Source: Boletus sp. NGJ (lineage: Eukaryota > Basidiomycota > Agaricomycetes > Boletales > Boletaceae). From it: a stretch of 64,000 bases of DNA. The stretch covers positions 806,001 through 870,000 of the forward strand of contig JAGTXK010000219.1 in assembly GCA_019096195.1 (NCBI GenBank), given 5' to 3'. Below are positions 23,095 through 35,591 of this stretch, in pieces; the first letter of the stretch is position 1, and each line of letters begins with the position of its first letter. Made by a program: the position numbers and the translations under genes. The notes beneath the pieces were generated by a model, which was given only the letters and a program-made list of their open reading frames with translations, ran no database searches and was not told the origin of the DNA.

Positions 23095-26000
23095 ATGGCC
23101 ACTCCCTCGCCGCCTCTGGTAGTCTCAAAACCCGCCTTCAAGGCTGGCATTGAATCAAGCGACACTTTCGAGGGTTCCCCACATCCAAATGACACAGATA
23201 AAGAAACCCTAGAGTCTCACGAAGTTATCGAACTTCAGGCGTTCAGCGAACGCAAAGCGTGGATAGAGGAAAAAATTGAAGTGAGTATCTCCTACAGCTC
23301 CTACCACTGTTTCTCTCTTCTCACACTATCACCTAGTTTCTCGAGCAGTTACCCCCCATCCAAGTCTTCGTCGGCATTGATGCCGTCCGCACTTCCGTCG
23401 ATTCTGTGCCTGGTCTACCATCCCGCGAACAGCTCCAAGACTGGTTGGCGGAACATGACAGGATTGAGAAAGAGACCGAGATATTCGACTCTGGTGAACT
23501 CAAGAAGCTCAGAAAGTTCACAAAGGGTATGTACTCTTCGCCCTTCCTCTCTGCCAACTTACCGACATATTATAGCTGCCACCCAACGCCATCTCTCCCC
23601 GGAGGACACTGATCTCATCGAACTCACTCTCACAACCATATACGAACTAGACAAGCTTCTTCACCTCCTGCGAGATCGCTCAGAAAACCTCGACCTTCTT
23701 GGTGTCCGACTCAGTTGGGAAGAGCACCGCACTGCTGCTTGGGCAGATCTGAAGAAGCTTCTGGCCGACATAGAAACGTTCCTTGCAACTCGTGCTCGAT
23801 GGTCTCCGTCTATCTACGAAGTCATGGCGAAGCCCGAAGAGCGGCCATCCGCACGCAGAGGATCTATCGCTTCCATGGCTTCTGACACGTCCGCGACTTC
23901 CACCGCCGGTTTTTCTCGAACTGCACGCTTCAAACTCGCAGAATTGCTGTCTCGCGACGCAGCCCAATTCGCTGGAAAAACAACATCCCTGCGACACGGA
24001 AGGATTGCTGCCGCAGGAAAAGCTCTGGACAGATTGATAGACAACAGTCGAAAGCCTGTTTCAGAAGAACTACTTGACGAGCAGGATAGGCTTGAAGAGA
24101 AGGGCATCCATGAGTTGGAGGACGTCGGCAAGTTTGTCATGGACATTGTAATGCAGTGGCGAAAGTGAGCGGTCTCCATGCTTTCAACGAGTTTCCGTGT
24201 AAATTTTCTCTCGATAGAACGGATGAACTTTACGTCGAGACCATGAAAGATCAGAGTATGGCGCAGAACCTCCTGGAAGAAATTGAGACAGCTAAACTTT
24301 ATCATCCCACTCCGCGGCAGAGCTCAAGCTTTACCTCTCGAGTCGATACACTTTTCAAACGTCTCACGCTACGTGGCGACCCAATGTCTAACCCAGGCAT
24401 TTTCCCTCGACCAACTCATCCGTTATTCCCAGATCAATTGTCGTGTAACAATACTCTCGTCCAGAGCCTATCCACAGAATTCGCAACTGCTACAGACTTA
24501 GTCACCAAAGTGGATAATCTCGCCAAAGAGTACCGTTCCGGTCACGAGGCTGTCAAGGAAGTTGATCTCCTTGCCCGGTCTGCGAACGAGCTATTGTCAA
24601 AGTTCAACTCTATTATCGATCGCCTTTCGCATGGCATCTCCACTTGTGAGGGGGATGGATCACCACCAGACTTATCAAACGAAACTTGCCTACAACCCAC
24701 CATGCATGCTACCTTCCTCGCTTTGCTCCCAGCCTTGTTAGAAGAAGCAGAACAAGCTAATTCTGCAGCCAATAAGCTCGTCCGTACCTTTCAGCTAGCT
24801 CTCCTTAGCTTGAACCGACCTGGGATCGATATCTCCTTCAAGCAACATGCAGCTAACGTGTTGGACACCTTGGTAATTGCACGCGACAGATTGCGTATCC
24901 TTGTCAACGACACTAACACACGGGTGGGACACCTCAGAGTCGTCAGGAAGGTATGGTCAATCATGGGTGAAACTCTGAAAGTGTTGCAAAACATTCAGAG
25001 TGAGGTGGGAGAAACGATGGAAAGGGAAAAATGGAAGCCATCGGACGGGGCTGGTGCGGGCCCTATGACCCCCGAGACACCTCGGTCCCGTAGTCCGGAT
25101 CCCATTGTCTCCTCGTCAGACATGCCCGAACGCCTCGACATTGTACGCAAGACTCTTTCGCATGATATTGCAGTACCCCTAGCATCCTTATCAGGCTCTT
25201 TCGAGGCATCTTTAGACTCCTTCCTCACTCAGGGATACGGTGGACTCATGAATCAACTAGAGAATGTCAACCAGTTGGTACAGCTCTTGGATGCGGTCAG
25301 ATCTCAATCTACGGCCATGGCATCACTCCGGGAAGAAACAAATGAGCTGCAAGTACGGATTGAAGACCTTATGATTCGATACGATGCCGCTACAGAAGAA
25401 GCATTATCAGGGGACTTACCTCTTGAACGCATTTCGGTGACGTACTCGGAGCTACAGCTGGATACAGATTCCCTCTGCGACGCTGTCAAGACTTTTGCCA
25501 ACAGTGTTGCCTATCGTATACCCCTTGTCACTCCAACTCCTCATGGTCAAGCCTCTACCACCTTTATCCGCAAAAAATCCTCTTTCACTGACTTTCGACT
25601 CGGTGCTCCTGTGTTACCTATTGCCATCGAACTTCCTTTTTCGTTCATTAGCCTGGACGACAGTGTTCGCGAGGACTCCAACTTTCTCGTCATGAGGCTG
25701 ACCGGAGAGACGGAAAATTTACATCGGAAAGCCGACCACTTCCAACTCGTTCGTATGGCCAGAGATGTTGATACTGCGATATCCTCAGCCACTCGCGACT
25801 TACATGAAGTCACTCAAGATCTTGAGTCCTTGTGGGTCTCTACCACCTCGATACCGCAGACCGATGCGAAACTTCGAGCTTTGCAAGAACTGTCCCAAGC
25901 TGTTGAAGGGCATTGTGCACAACATCGCTCTCGCCTTTCTCGTTCGTTGTCCTTGATCAGAGAATCCATCCGCCACATGGAACCTATACCAGCTTCCTGC

Positions 26001-28552
26001 GACTTACACTTCCACGAAATGCTGCTCTCGTCGCGCCGACGAGGTGTGGATGACTTGGAGATCAAAGTTAACTCGTGGGGTGACAGAGCGGCTGTGGTTA
26101 GGGGCAAAATTTCGCATGGTCTCCTCCTCGAATCTCAAAGACTGGAAGCTCTGCGTATCCAACGCGAACGAGAAGCAGGGGAGAAAAAGAAACAGGAAGA
26201 ACGCGAGCGCTTAGATGATGTAGCCCTTTGGAAGGCGGAACGGCTGGCAGCCGAGCAAAGACAGGACGACAAGTCTGTTCTTGAAGCGGCTGAAAGGCTG
26301 GCTCAGGAGCCGGCTACGAATGACGAGACTGAGAGGCATCACCAGGAACAGGCAAATAGGGAATTTCAAGAGGCACTTCGAAAGACACAAAAGTGGCAGG
26401 AGGAAGTGCAGCAGAAGGCCTCAATTTCCATACAGGAAACTGAAGAACATGGACGAGGCGTGGCCAAAGCAAAAGTCACGGTAGAGGAAGACAGCCCAAA
26501 TGCCCCGGAGTGTAAACAGGTAGCAGTGGTTGAGCCACGGGGAGACAAGGACACAACTGCACTTACTGAATCAAGTACGTCTGGCGGTCCAGAAGAAGGT
26601 TTGTGTTATTTCAGTTACTATCATTGCAGTGATGACACTTACCCCTAGATGTATTCGGACTACGGGTGGCTCCTTCACCTTCTCCGACCAAAAGTCAAAG
26701 GAAAGATGAATTGTTTAACAAGATCGTTGTTCTTAGGAAGAGTCTAAGGTCGATCAACATCAATGAAGTCGCCAAGCCCATGGCAACGTCAGTATTCGTC
26801 GCGCACTTACCGACCTTGGAGGAGTATGGAAAGATGAACGCTCGCTTTTCTACTATCCTCTCTGCGTTCGCGGCTTTACCCTCAGCCTTCCTACCGACCG
26901 CTGAATTAGAATACCGGTCACTGAGGAGCGAGTTGGACGCTTCCCAGGAGCTTATGCAGCGAGTTCGCCGAATAGCGGACCTTACGGACACAGCTCATAG
27001 ATGTGACATGGCTCTGAGCGATCTTTTGGAGCACATTGACAGCTATCCCGCGACTCCTGCGGGACCACTATCGAGCACACATGTCTCAACGCCTCGCTTA
27101 CCCCCGGAGGAGCAGCTTAGTGCACGAATTGGCTTCACTAGGCGAATGTTTGCGCACGTGACAACGTACTTGGAGCCGATTCACGACGATTCTCGCGCTG
27201 TCACGGAGTACCAACGCGTCCAACAAACCTGGCTGGAATTGGAAGATATGGCCAACGACAGAATTGGGGGCAAGATGTCGCGATCATCCAGTGTAGTCAG
27301 CTCTGGTCGAAATAGCCGTTCGTCTGTTTCCGCTGTCAGCTCTTGTTCGGGAGGATCGAGTCGCCCGAACAACCCCACGCTCCCTCACGGTAGAAAAACC
27401 AGTAGGTACTCGAACCTTTCAGTGGGCGGGTCAAGCGGAGGCCACTTCCTGACCCCAAACCATCCGTCCTCTCGACGTGCGTTATCCAGCTCTTCAAACA
27501 GTCACCGCCGCCCGTCAAGTAAACTATCCATGGTATCAGTGGACACTACCCGTTCAGTTTCTGGACCTATCACATCAGCATCACCGGCCTTCTCGTCTTC
27601 CATATATAGCTCTACTTATGCTTCGCGGCAGCGCACGGCCAGTATGTCGTCCAGTATCTCTAGCCCCGCCCCAACTCCGTCTCTGAAGGTACGGCCGCGG
27701 GCACAAACTAGGTCCCGAGTGTCTCCCACTCCATCGGAGATGTCGAATTCCCGAACGAATCCAACTCGGTCTTCCTCGTCCATGTCAACTTGGGCTCGTG
27801 CGCCGAGACAGTCGTTCCCTGTGGCGAACAGGGCTCAGACCCCTTCTCGTCGGACCCAGCCAGCCCTTAAAAAAGCGTATGTTGCTAACCCGAAGAATAA
27901 GCTCGATGTCGCCGTAGGAGATGTTGTTAACCAGCTTCCTGTGAATATAAACATCGAAGTCGTTGCTGATACCTGGAAGGATCAGAGCGGCAAATATTGG
28001 ATTGGCGATCAAGAGCCTAAATTATGCTTTTGTCGAATCCTTCGATCGCAAACTGTAATGGTGCGTGTTGGAGGTGGGTGGCAGGAATTGTCCAAGTACG
28101 TGATGCATGTATTATGCACAGTTGTTTCTAACGTGCGTTAATGTCTCCCCAGGTTTATCAAGGACCATTTTGCAGACCAGTTCCGAATAATGCCTCCTGA
28201 ATCACCACCACACCTCGGCTCACCTCGGTTCGGATCCAGAGAGGAAAAGTGGATTAGCTCTGCGACCTTATTTGAAGCACAACAATTCACCACCTCTCCC
28301 CCGCCCCCACGTACCCCAGAACCATTGGGTCCTATGATCCCCTCTTTCATTCTTTCTACACCTGACGCTCGCAGTCCACATACCGTGAAGTCCTCCCCGT
28401 CATCAGGGTCACCATTGGCCCCTTTACAATTCATGCGACGTGCAAACCCAGACGGTCCACCGATCCGTCCCATCACGCCCTCAAAACCACCTACCCATCG
28501 CCCTCGGACAAGCATACCCAGTACACCAGCTCGACACACATGGAGACCCTGA
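23095..28552 (+). CDS. Large cytoskeletal protein with C-terminal GAR (GAS2) domain
   Basis: About 1,700 aa. Start MATPSPPLVVSKPAFKAG; introns near 23281-23335, 23528-23576, 24165-24218, 26600-26648 and 28095-28150. Residues 50-900 are mostly helical and spectrin-repeat-like, beginning KAWIEEKIEFLEQLPPIQVF and including ELDKLLHLLRDRSENLDLLG and many Leu-heptad blocks, then a Glu/Arg-rich single helix (EAGEKKKQEERERLDDVALW) near 26170-26400. A second helical block follows, then ~300 Ser/Arg-rich residues, then the GAR domain near 27890-28190: PVNINIEVVADTWKDQSGKYW, CFCRILRSQTVMVRVGGGW and ELSKFIKDHF. GAR domains bind microtubules. The Pro/Ser tail ends at 28552. Spectraplakin- or Kar9-like roles in linking microtubules to cortex or motors are inferred from architecture. 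Confidence 0.82.
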
Positions 28553-28836
28553 TAAATGATTATCTGCATTTTCATTGCACCTTTTCGGGACTTATACGGC
28601 TACATCGACGCCTACTACTAATTTTTACATTCATGTTGACCTGGTGGGGACAGGGACGTTCACTGGCAATACTACCGCTCCTATTCGTACTTGTTGTGTT
28701 GCTTACATAATATTATTAGAGTGATGCTGATTTCTATTTTGAATAACCCCTGAAAACATTCAAGTCTTGGGCACAACCCACTTTGATCCCCGGCACTACT
28801 AAACACTGAGATACTCATTCCTTCTCCGAACGCTCA

Positions 28837-30538
28837 ATGGATTCAGATCTGAAGTGTAACCGTCTCAATTGTAGGAAAACATTGGTCGACAAAGCAGTAG
28901 TGGTACGTCAGGACGATTGATCTTTTTTGACATTTCCTGCCATCCCGTTCATCAACAATTGTATGAATCACCCAGACGACATGTAAGTCATCAATAATTC
29001 TAACGAAGAGCCAAAATCGAGCGGCACCACGAGGATAGGCTCGCATATATTCTGTCGTAAGTCGGTGGACATAACTTCAGTAGTATTTCATAATGATCCA
29101 CTCCCCAAACAGTGGAATGTGCCAACGAATTGTTCAATGTGTCCCGCCTCTGTCCAGGTGAAATTCCGTTGTGGATTCTCGACGATTCTCTAATATACAT
29201 AGCTTGCGAGACATCGCTTACCGAGCCGTGAGTGGACACATTCCATCCGATGGGTCTTGCCTTCAAAACACCACTTCCTCTGACAGGGATGACGTAGTGG
29301 TAATAAGCTGAATTCACCACCATGGTTGTCATTGACGAGAAAATCTAGGTTTGTTGTTTGCACCCGACAAACGATTACAAAACGGTGTGTCACTGGACGC
29401 GCTCCGACGTATACTCTCTTTAACCCTTCTTCAAGTCTGTTCTCTCGGGATTGAGCCCTTCTATTATCATGGAGATTTGCAGTCGGTCCGTGTCGTTCTG
29501 ATCCTTTGCTTCTTAAGTAAATTTCACAGCCATAAAGCGCGCTGTCATTTTGGCAGTATCAGATACACCAGGAAAAGTGCGTCACTCTTATCGTTTACCG
29601 TATACTCTGCATGTGTGTTGCCATGCAGCTCATTTCAGCACGCCGTTACCCGGAACCTCAACGATAAGAATGCTCAGCTACAAAAACAACTGGAGAATGT
29701 CATAAGGGAAGGTACACTCTGTCTATCATCATGGGGTTGTTCACAAGTGTGACTTGTATTCATAGCCAACGGGGAGCTTAATCTTCTTGGAAGCAAAGTT
29801 TCAGGTAAAGAATGACATGATCCAAATGTCATGTTGTCATTCTTGTTTTGTAAACAGAGTTGGAGAGAGACCTTGAATTGGAGCGCCGGAAAATCCATGA
29901 GTTACAGGATACGTCACGAGAGCGAGAGAAGGAGTACCAGAAACTCAAGGTAGAATTTGTCGAACTTGGATTAACTTCGACTTGACAAAACCAATATAGG
30001 CTCAACTCGACAGAGTAAAGAGAAGGGCTCTTCTTGCCCCCGATGCTTCACACGCAATCCAACCTCCCGTGCATGGGTTTAGTCATTCTCATCGTCCTCT
30101 TGACAACCAGCCGAGACAAGCGGTTGGAGAAGTTGACATAGGAGCTGTAGTGGGTGGTATGGAGGCTATCGGGGTAAACCCAGGCTGATCTAATTATGCC
30201 TGAATACTCTGTCTGACGATCATCAGATACAACGGACACCTCTCGTTAATCGTGCCACGAAAGGGAGCATTGGGATGCAACAAGGGCGCACCGGACTGCA
30301 AGTAATATCACACTCTAACGCGCCTAACCGAGCTGCCTCGACACACCGTCGTCCACTGAACACAGGCGATCGCTCCTTCATGGCCAACTCTGTTTCTGAT
30401 CGATCGGATAGCGCCCACGAAGTGGAAAATTTGCTTCTTCCGAAGACCGTCAGAGGGAGACATTTAAATTCTGGAGTACAACCCGGTTCGAGTGCTTGGG
30501 GAACGAGGTCTCGTCCGGTTCAGCAGCGGCGTTCGTGA
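28837..30538 (+). CDS. HEI10: Meiotic crossover RING protein HEI10 (CCNB1IP1 / Zip3 family)
   Basis: SUMO/ubiquitin E3-type protein that marks crossover sites on the synaptonemal complex. About eleven tiny exons, so most of it is invisible as long open frames. The RING begins MDSDLKCNRLNCRKTLVDK, then SHIFC, ECANELFNVSRLCP, ACETSLTEP and DDVV, each on its own exon between 28837 and 29300. Next come CCLHPTNDYKT, SVLSGLSPSIIMEICSR, ALSFWQYQIHQENSFQ, the coiled coil NDKNAQLQKQLENVIRE, ELERDLELERRKIHELQD and EYQKLK. The C-terminal ~170 residues are disordered and basic (RRALLAPDASHAIQPP ... WGTRSRPVQQRRS). The FWQYQ and coiled-coil segments are HEI10-specific. The first intron is unresolved: the simplest splice gives Arg where the third RING Cys (usually T-C-S-H) should be. 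Confidence 0.86.
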
Positions 30539-30843
30539 GATATACTCCAAGTCCCCTGCTCTTTTAAATCTTTTATTGCAGCATTCAACCTCTCAACAAA
30601 AAGGGGATTCAAACCTGCGGGATGAACCCGCGACACCTCGTAAAGCAATGAGTCACTCGCGCGCATCAAGATCCCTGAGGACTCTATATGCATTAAGTTA
30701 GACCAGTACACCAAGTAGAGAACAGAGATACATGTATTGGCGTGATCATCAGGGATGCGCATCTTAGTAGTTTAAGGTAGATATCAGCGTCAATGATGGT
30801 TAGCGAAAGCAGAAAGAGAAGGGTAAGATCATTCAAGGTAACA
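30539..30843. other. Convergent intergenic region, no gene seen
   Basis: 305 bp between the HEI10 stop and the stop of the minus-strand disordered protein. It should contain both 3' ends. No coding signal. Confidence 0.4.
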
Positions 30844-33800
30844 TCACTCGTAACGAAGGGTACCATTCTTCTCATCTTCGAGGTATTGTCCAATGGCTAG
30901 TATATCCTGGCCAGCGCGGCGTAGGTAAATGGCGAGCACACTTCTGTCCGCCTTTGGCAGAAGAGCCGCGAGTTTATCGACTTGTCTATTGAACTCCGCT
31001 CCTGGGATTAAACTGTCCTGTTGTTGCGCACTCCCACGACCGTCGTAAAGAGAGGGTCTGCGCGCCACCGTGCTGGAGCGTTGAGGGCTTGCTCCATTCA
31101 TAGAATTCTGGGAAGTGATAGTAATAGTCTGTGACCTTTGCATACGATTGGGAGGTGCGCGGGGACCGCCGGGGACAGATGGTGCGATGGGAGGTAGGTT
31201 TGCTGGGCGTGGGCTAGATTGCTCGTTCCCCTTCCTGGGGGGACTCTTGGATAGCGTCTTCGGAGGAGTTGGAGGAGTTGAGGGCTTCTCCTTCTTGATG
31301 CTAGCCCTACGTCCAAGCGAAGCAAAGAAGCTGCCAGGGGACTTAGCAGCTGAAGAGGGCGAAGCAACTGAACGGCTGGATGAGGACGATGATGATGCAA
31401 TCATTGTAGACGCTCGGGAGGGGCCATTGCGGGGAGTGCGGGGAGCTGCGGCTAACGCGGGATAAGGAAGGGGGGGCGGTGCATTGGGTGAGCTGGCATC
31501 TCCAGCGACACGCGGGGCGAGATCAGTCGCAGAGTAGGCATCAGCTCTTCTTGGAAATGTAACACCCGAATCAGTGGACGATTGGGAGACATGGCGTGGT
31601 GCAATGGATGGAGAAGAAGTAGATGGAGCACGAGGTCCTCTTGATGAATTCACAACAGAGCATTTTGTTGACGAGTGGGGATGCAGAGCTATAAGATGAA
31701 CCATATCACCCAGATGTCATGAAGTGGCAACGATCTAACCCACCCTTGTACTTGGTCTCGGCAATCCAATCACCCAGACCACAGTCACAGTTGTACAGTT
31801 CGTTAATTTTGTGAGCATAACCGACTGATCGTTCCAGGGCTGTCCGTTTTACAGTCACATCTGCAAAGTACATCGCAGGCGGGTGTGTCGACTTGGTCCT
31901 CCGCACTGGTGGTTTTGGTTGTGACATAGAATGAACAACCGAAGACGAAGGTGTTCCAGACGAGCGCTTGCTCCCGGGGGACGGTCGATTGAGCGACATC
32001 AGAGATGGCGTGCGTGGTAGGGAGGAGAAACGCTTGATATTAAGCGCATTCTTCAACAACTTCGTATCCAAGTAAGGGAGATCGTTCTTCGCTGGAACGG
32101 GTGGCACTGTCTCTTCTAAGCGAGTGAGTGTTTTGTCAGGATCCACCCAACCTTGCGCCGCGCTTTCGTCAGAGCGAGACAAAGATGGAAGTGGGTCGAC
32201 ATGAGGTCGCTCTGAACTGAGATTACGGCTGGGGCTGAGGGGGAGGTTGTCAGCGCGACGGATCTCTAGTCCTCTTCCACCGTTCCGTCCTTCATGTCCG
32301 CGCGGGGGTTCAACAATGGTTGGTGGTGGTATATCACAGGAACTCATGATCCCCATGTCATCGATCGCGAGACCTATGGAAGCTACCAGATCATCCATTA
32401 AGTCAAGACGGGGTAATGAAGTAGCGATCTTCTCGTGTGGGTGAGCGGAGGCCTCCGAATCCAACGTGCATAGTCTTGACGGAGGAAATGCGCCTTCCCG
32501 AACGTGGTGAGGCTTAATATCAGACCCAAAGCTTTCGTGCGAGCTGCCCAAAAATTCTCTCAAGTGGGGCTCGACGACAAGGCGAAACTGCATACCTCGG
32601 AGGACTATCCGTGGGAGGAGCCATTGTAGTCGCCTTCTGCGAACTGGTAGATGTAGCTTCTTTCTCAGTTGATGGTGGTGAATATTTGGTTCTGAGAGCA
32701 GCAGCGACATGTGATGGTAGTTGTAGCACCTGCTTCATAGCTTCTAGGTCTTCTTTCCTTCGAATAGGCGAATTCCTGGGAGGTCGTGGTGGTGGAGGTA
32801 CCTTAGGGTCGATGTTAAAGATGGACTGGGGTGGTGGTGGAAGTGGTCCCGCTGTGGCATGCAGGCCAGGCTGATAGTGCAAGTATGGAGAAGATGTCGT
32901 ATCAGGTGAAGTCAGCGCAGTTGATGGTGTCAGAGGAGTAGAGAGATTGGTGCTAGGAGACATGAGGTTTTGCGCACTAGAGAGTGAACTTGAAGATGCT
33001 GGACTAGGTGACGGGGGTTGAGGAAAGAGGCTAATGACAACAGGACCAGCAACACGATCACTTATATGCTTTGACTCGCCTATGCTCGGTGTTCGTACAG
33101 GATCAGAGAATTCTTTGACCTCATCGACGGGGCTGACACTAGGTACAAGGGCATCTTTTCTCTGACGTCCACGGTTGGTTGAACAGCCCGAGTCAGATGG
33201 ATCGGAGAGCCCTGGAGACGGTGACCTCGATTGCGGTATCTGAAATAAAGGTGGCCTGAGTGAATCAGTGGCAGGCAGGGCGTTCGATGGTCGCTGTAGA
33301 ACCGATGCAGACCCGGGAAAGCTGGTCGTACCGACAATGGCGACCTCGCGAGAAGACTTGCGAGGTACGTGACCGATACTTTTTGAGAAAGCTCCAAATG
33401 CATCCGAGGATGATGGTGCGAAATTGCTGGATAGAGGATGACTAAGACGAATGGAACGTTGTGGCTCGGACACAGGAGTCCTGGGTGGCGACAGAGCCGA
33501 GTAACTGTGAGGAGACGCGTCTGGCGGTGCGACCAATGCCAGACCCGCTAAGTGAGCCTCGAGGCGGGAGGGCAGATTATTCGGTGGACGGCCACCGGAG
33601 ACGGATGGCCGGATTCCATGCTCAGTGCCTTTCTCTGTCCGACTCTGGACGGATGGCCTGGGGGTGTCCATCTCCACGATAGCGAGACGCCTTCTGTCAG
33701 TGCCTCCCTGGGAAGGGATGCTGGTCCTGCGAAGAGCACTGGGTGTCGAGGCAACTGCGGGAGGCGAAGCAACGCGTGGTTGAACGCGTGGACGCGCGGC

Positions 33801-33968
33801 ATTGCTGGACTCGGGGCAATCGAAGGAGGGAGAGGAAGGAGTTGAGAGCTCCTGTGCGACAGACCACTGAGTGTCTTGTCGCGCTGGAATGGGACGGTCA
33901 CACGTGTCAGTTCAGTCTGGCATGGAGCAGGAACACGCACCGTCAATCACGCCTGGACTTGCACGCAT
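30844..33968 (-). CDS. Long disordered basidiomycete protein with C-terminal CUE/UBA-like segment
   Basis: Function unknown. The start at 33968 gives MRASPGVID; an intron (about 33890-33951) joins to ARQDTQWSVAQELSTP. Then ~500 residues rich in Ser and Pro, with polyproline ligand-like segments (PPPPPQSIF, PPPPRPPRNSP) that could bind SH3 or WW domains. Two further introns lie near 32550-32600 and 31690-31745. The ordered part is near the end: MYFADVTVKRTALERSVGYA, INELYNCDCGLGDWIAETKY, then another Ser/Pro linker, and finally RQVDKLAALLPKADRSVLAI YLRRAGQDILAIGQYLED as one continuous segment, whose helices resemble a CUE/UBA three-helix bundle. Stop at 30844-30846. About 1,000 aa. The CDCGLGDWI motif looks conserved-protein-like, but I cannot name the family. 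Confidence 0.68.
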
Positions 33969-34206
33969 CGTGCTGGAAAACAAATGCTCGAGTGGTGATC
34001 TATATGGCGAGATACGGAGACATCACAACCACGAGCAAAAGGCACTGCTCATCGACATCAACGTCAACGTTTCAACGTTTCAACTGTCGTGCACCATACG
34101 ACAAATTACTACGGCGTCAATCACAGCCAGCGGCACCGCCTCAGTACCTCAGTACCGCCCTCCCCTATCCTGCACCCATTCATCACTAGGCTCTAAAATC
34201 CTGTGA

Positions 34207-35462
34207 CTAGTACCGGTCAGTGCCTGCCAGCCTCCGTAGCCATTTCGTGGATCTACTGACATCACTGATCTGCCAGCCAAGTTCTTTCCCCACCCAAAAT
34301 GGCCGGACAGTGGCGTCACCGAACGACCAGGTATCTTCGACTTGGTAACGCTTTACCTTGGCCAGCACGATTCTCCGAGCGTTGGCCCCAGCATTACGCC
34401 TATAGAAAGCTCGTCCATAATCACTCACAAAATTTTGGAGCTTGTCCAGTGCCCCGAACGACTCTAGCATGTGCGCCACGAACGGCAATAAGATCGGTGA
34501 CGTGTACACTCCTGCGGCACAGGGATGGACGGGTGATGCTACCGACTTGGATTTCGCTGGGTGCGGTGCCGAATCCGACCCCAAGAAAAACCTCGGATGC
34601 CCTGGAATTCAGGTGTAAATCCGCACTGTTGAACTTGACCGGATCTAAATCGATACCCACCCTCGAGGATGACATTGCGCAACGCTTCGCGATCGCTCGG
34701 ATACTTGGCAACAGGTTTGCAGTAATTCCAAGACTGACCCGCCCAATCATCGACTGTCATGGCAAGGTGATGTGCCGTGATCGTGCACGCTACCGTACTG
34801 CCGAGCGACTTGACAGCTTCGACCGCTGCCCGAGTCGTTGCGTGCTCGAGCACGATGCGTAACTTGGGAAAGGCTTCATGGAGCTTCTTCAGATGTGGAA
34901 GAAACTTTTCCTCTGCATCCAGTACACACGTATTCTGTGGCATATTAAATGCTGTAGGCAGGTGATGATGGCGATTTATCACCTACTTCATCCGACGGAA
35001 TCTCACCGTGCAGATTGAGGACGAGATCACACTTCTCCATCTCCTCAAAGACAGGGTAGTAAACCTCATATGATTCAATCCCACCATCCGAGTTGGTGGT
35101 GACACCTCTGGGGTATGATTTGACGCCAACGATGCCTGCTTGCTTTGCCTTTCTGACTTCTTCGGGGGTGAGGTCTGGCGAGAGATAGAGGGTCATCAGA
35201 TAGTCAACGCTATTGTCGATCGCTTGCAGTTGCATTTTGTACTCTACTGCCAGGTCTGTTCTGGTGACCGGAGGTATAAGGTTGGGCTAAATCTCGACTA
35301 AAGCGGTATTGCGGTGGTCTCGACGACATCGCTCACCATCACGTAGGCCAAGTCAAATCCACCTTTCCGAACATGCGGTGTGACCAGCTTCGAGAGCTCT
35401 CCCTGTCGCAGATGGACATGAAAATCTGCGGGGGACTCGATGGTCAATTTATCAGTGGCCAT
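34207..35462 (-). CDS. URA4: Dihydroorotase
   Basis: Zinc amidohydrolase closing N-carbamoyl-aspartate to dihydroorotate in de novo pyrimidine synthesis. Start MATDKLTIESPADFHVHLRQ at 35462. Metal ligands are visible in order: HVHLR (two His), the carboxylated-Lys motif VKSYPRG, NLHGE (His), LEHATTR (His) and GSDSAPH (catalytic Asp). AKSKSVASPVHPCAAGVYTS is the typical C-terminal substrate segment. Four or five introns, including one after FDLAYVM. Length about 370 aa, normal for the monofunctional URA4/PyrC type rather than the CAD fusion type. Stop at 34207-34209. It is divergent from the kinesin gene with 129 bp between the starts. Confidence 0.94.
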
Positions 35463-35485
35463 GGCAAGTCAATGTAAAGCACGAT

Positions 35486-35491
35486 CACGTG
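35486..35491. promoter_or_regulatory. CACGTG E-box in the URA4 / kinesin-8 promoter
   Basis: ATCACGTGAT, a perfect ten-base palindrome that contains RTCACGTG on both strands. It lies 24 bp upstream of the URA4 ATG and 101 bp upstream of the kinesin ATG, inside a 129-bp shared promoter. Binding is inferred. Confidence 0.45.
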
Positions 35492-35591
35492 ATACAAAGG
35501 CAAGACGCGTTCAGTTTTCAACTTGTCCACTCAACTTGGTGACCACGACTCCTCTCCACTCTTTGTATCCAGATCCAGCTAAGCACCCCCC

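Noticed and set aside
33548-33946. Minus-strand frame in a different phase over the 5' part of the disordered CUE-like gene
   Set aside because: The other frame splices cleanly to an ATG exon at 33968 and continues into the rest of the protein.
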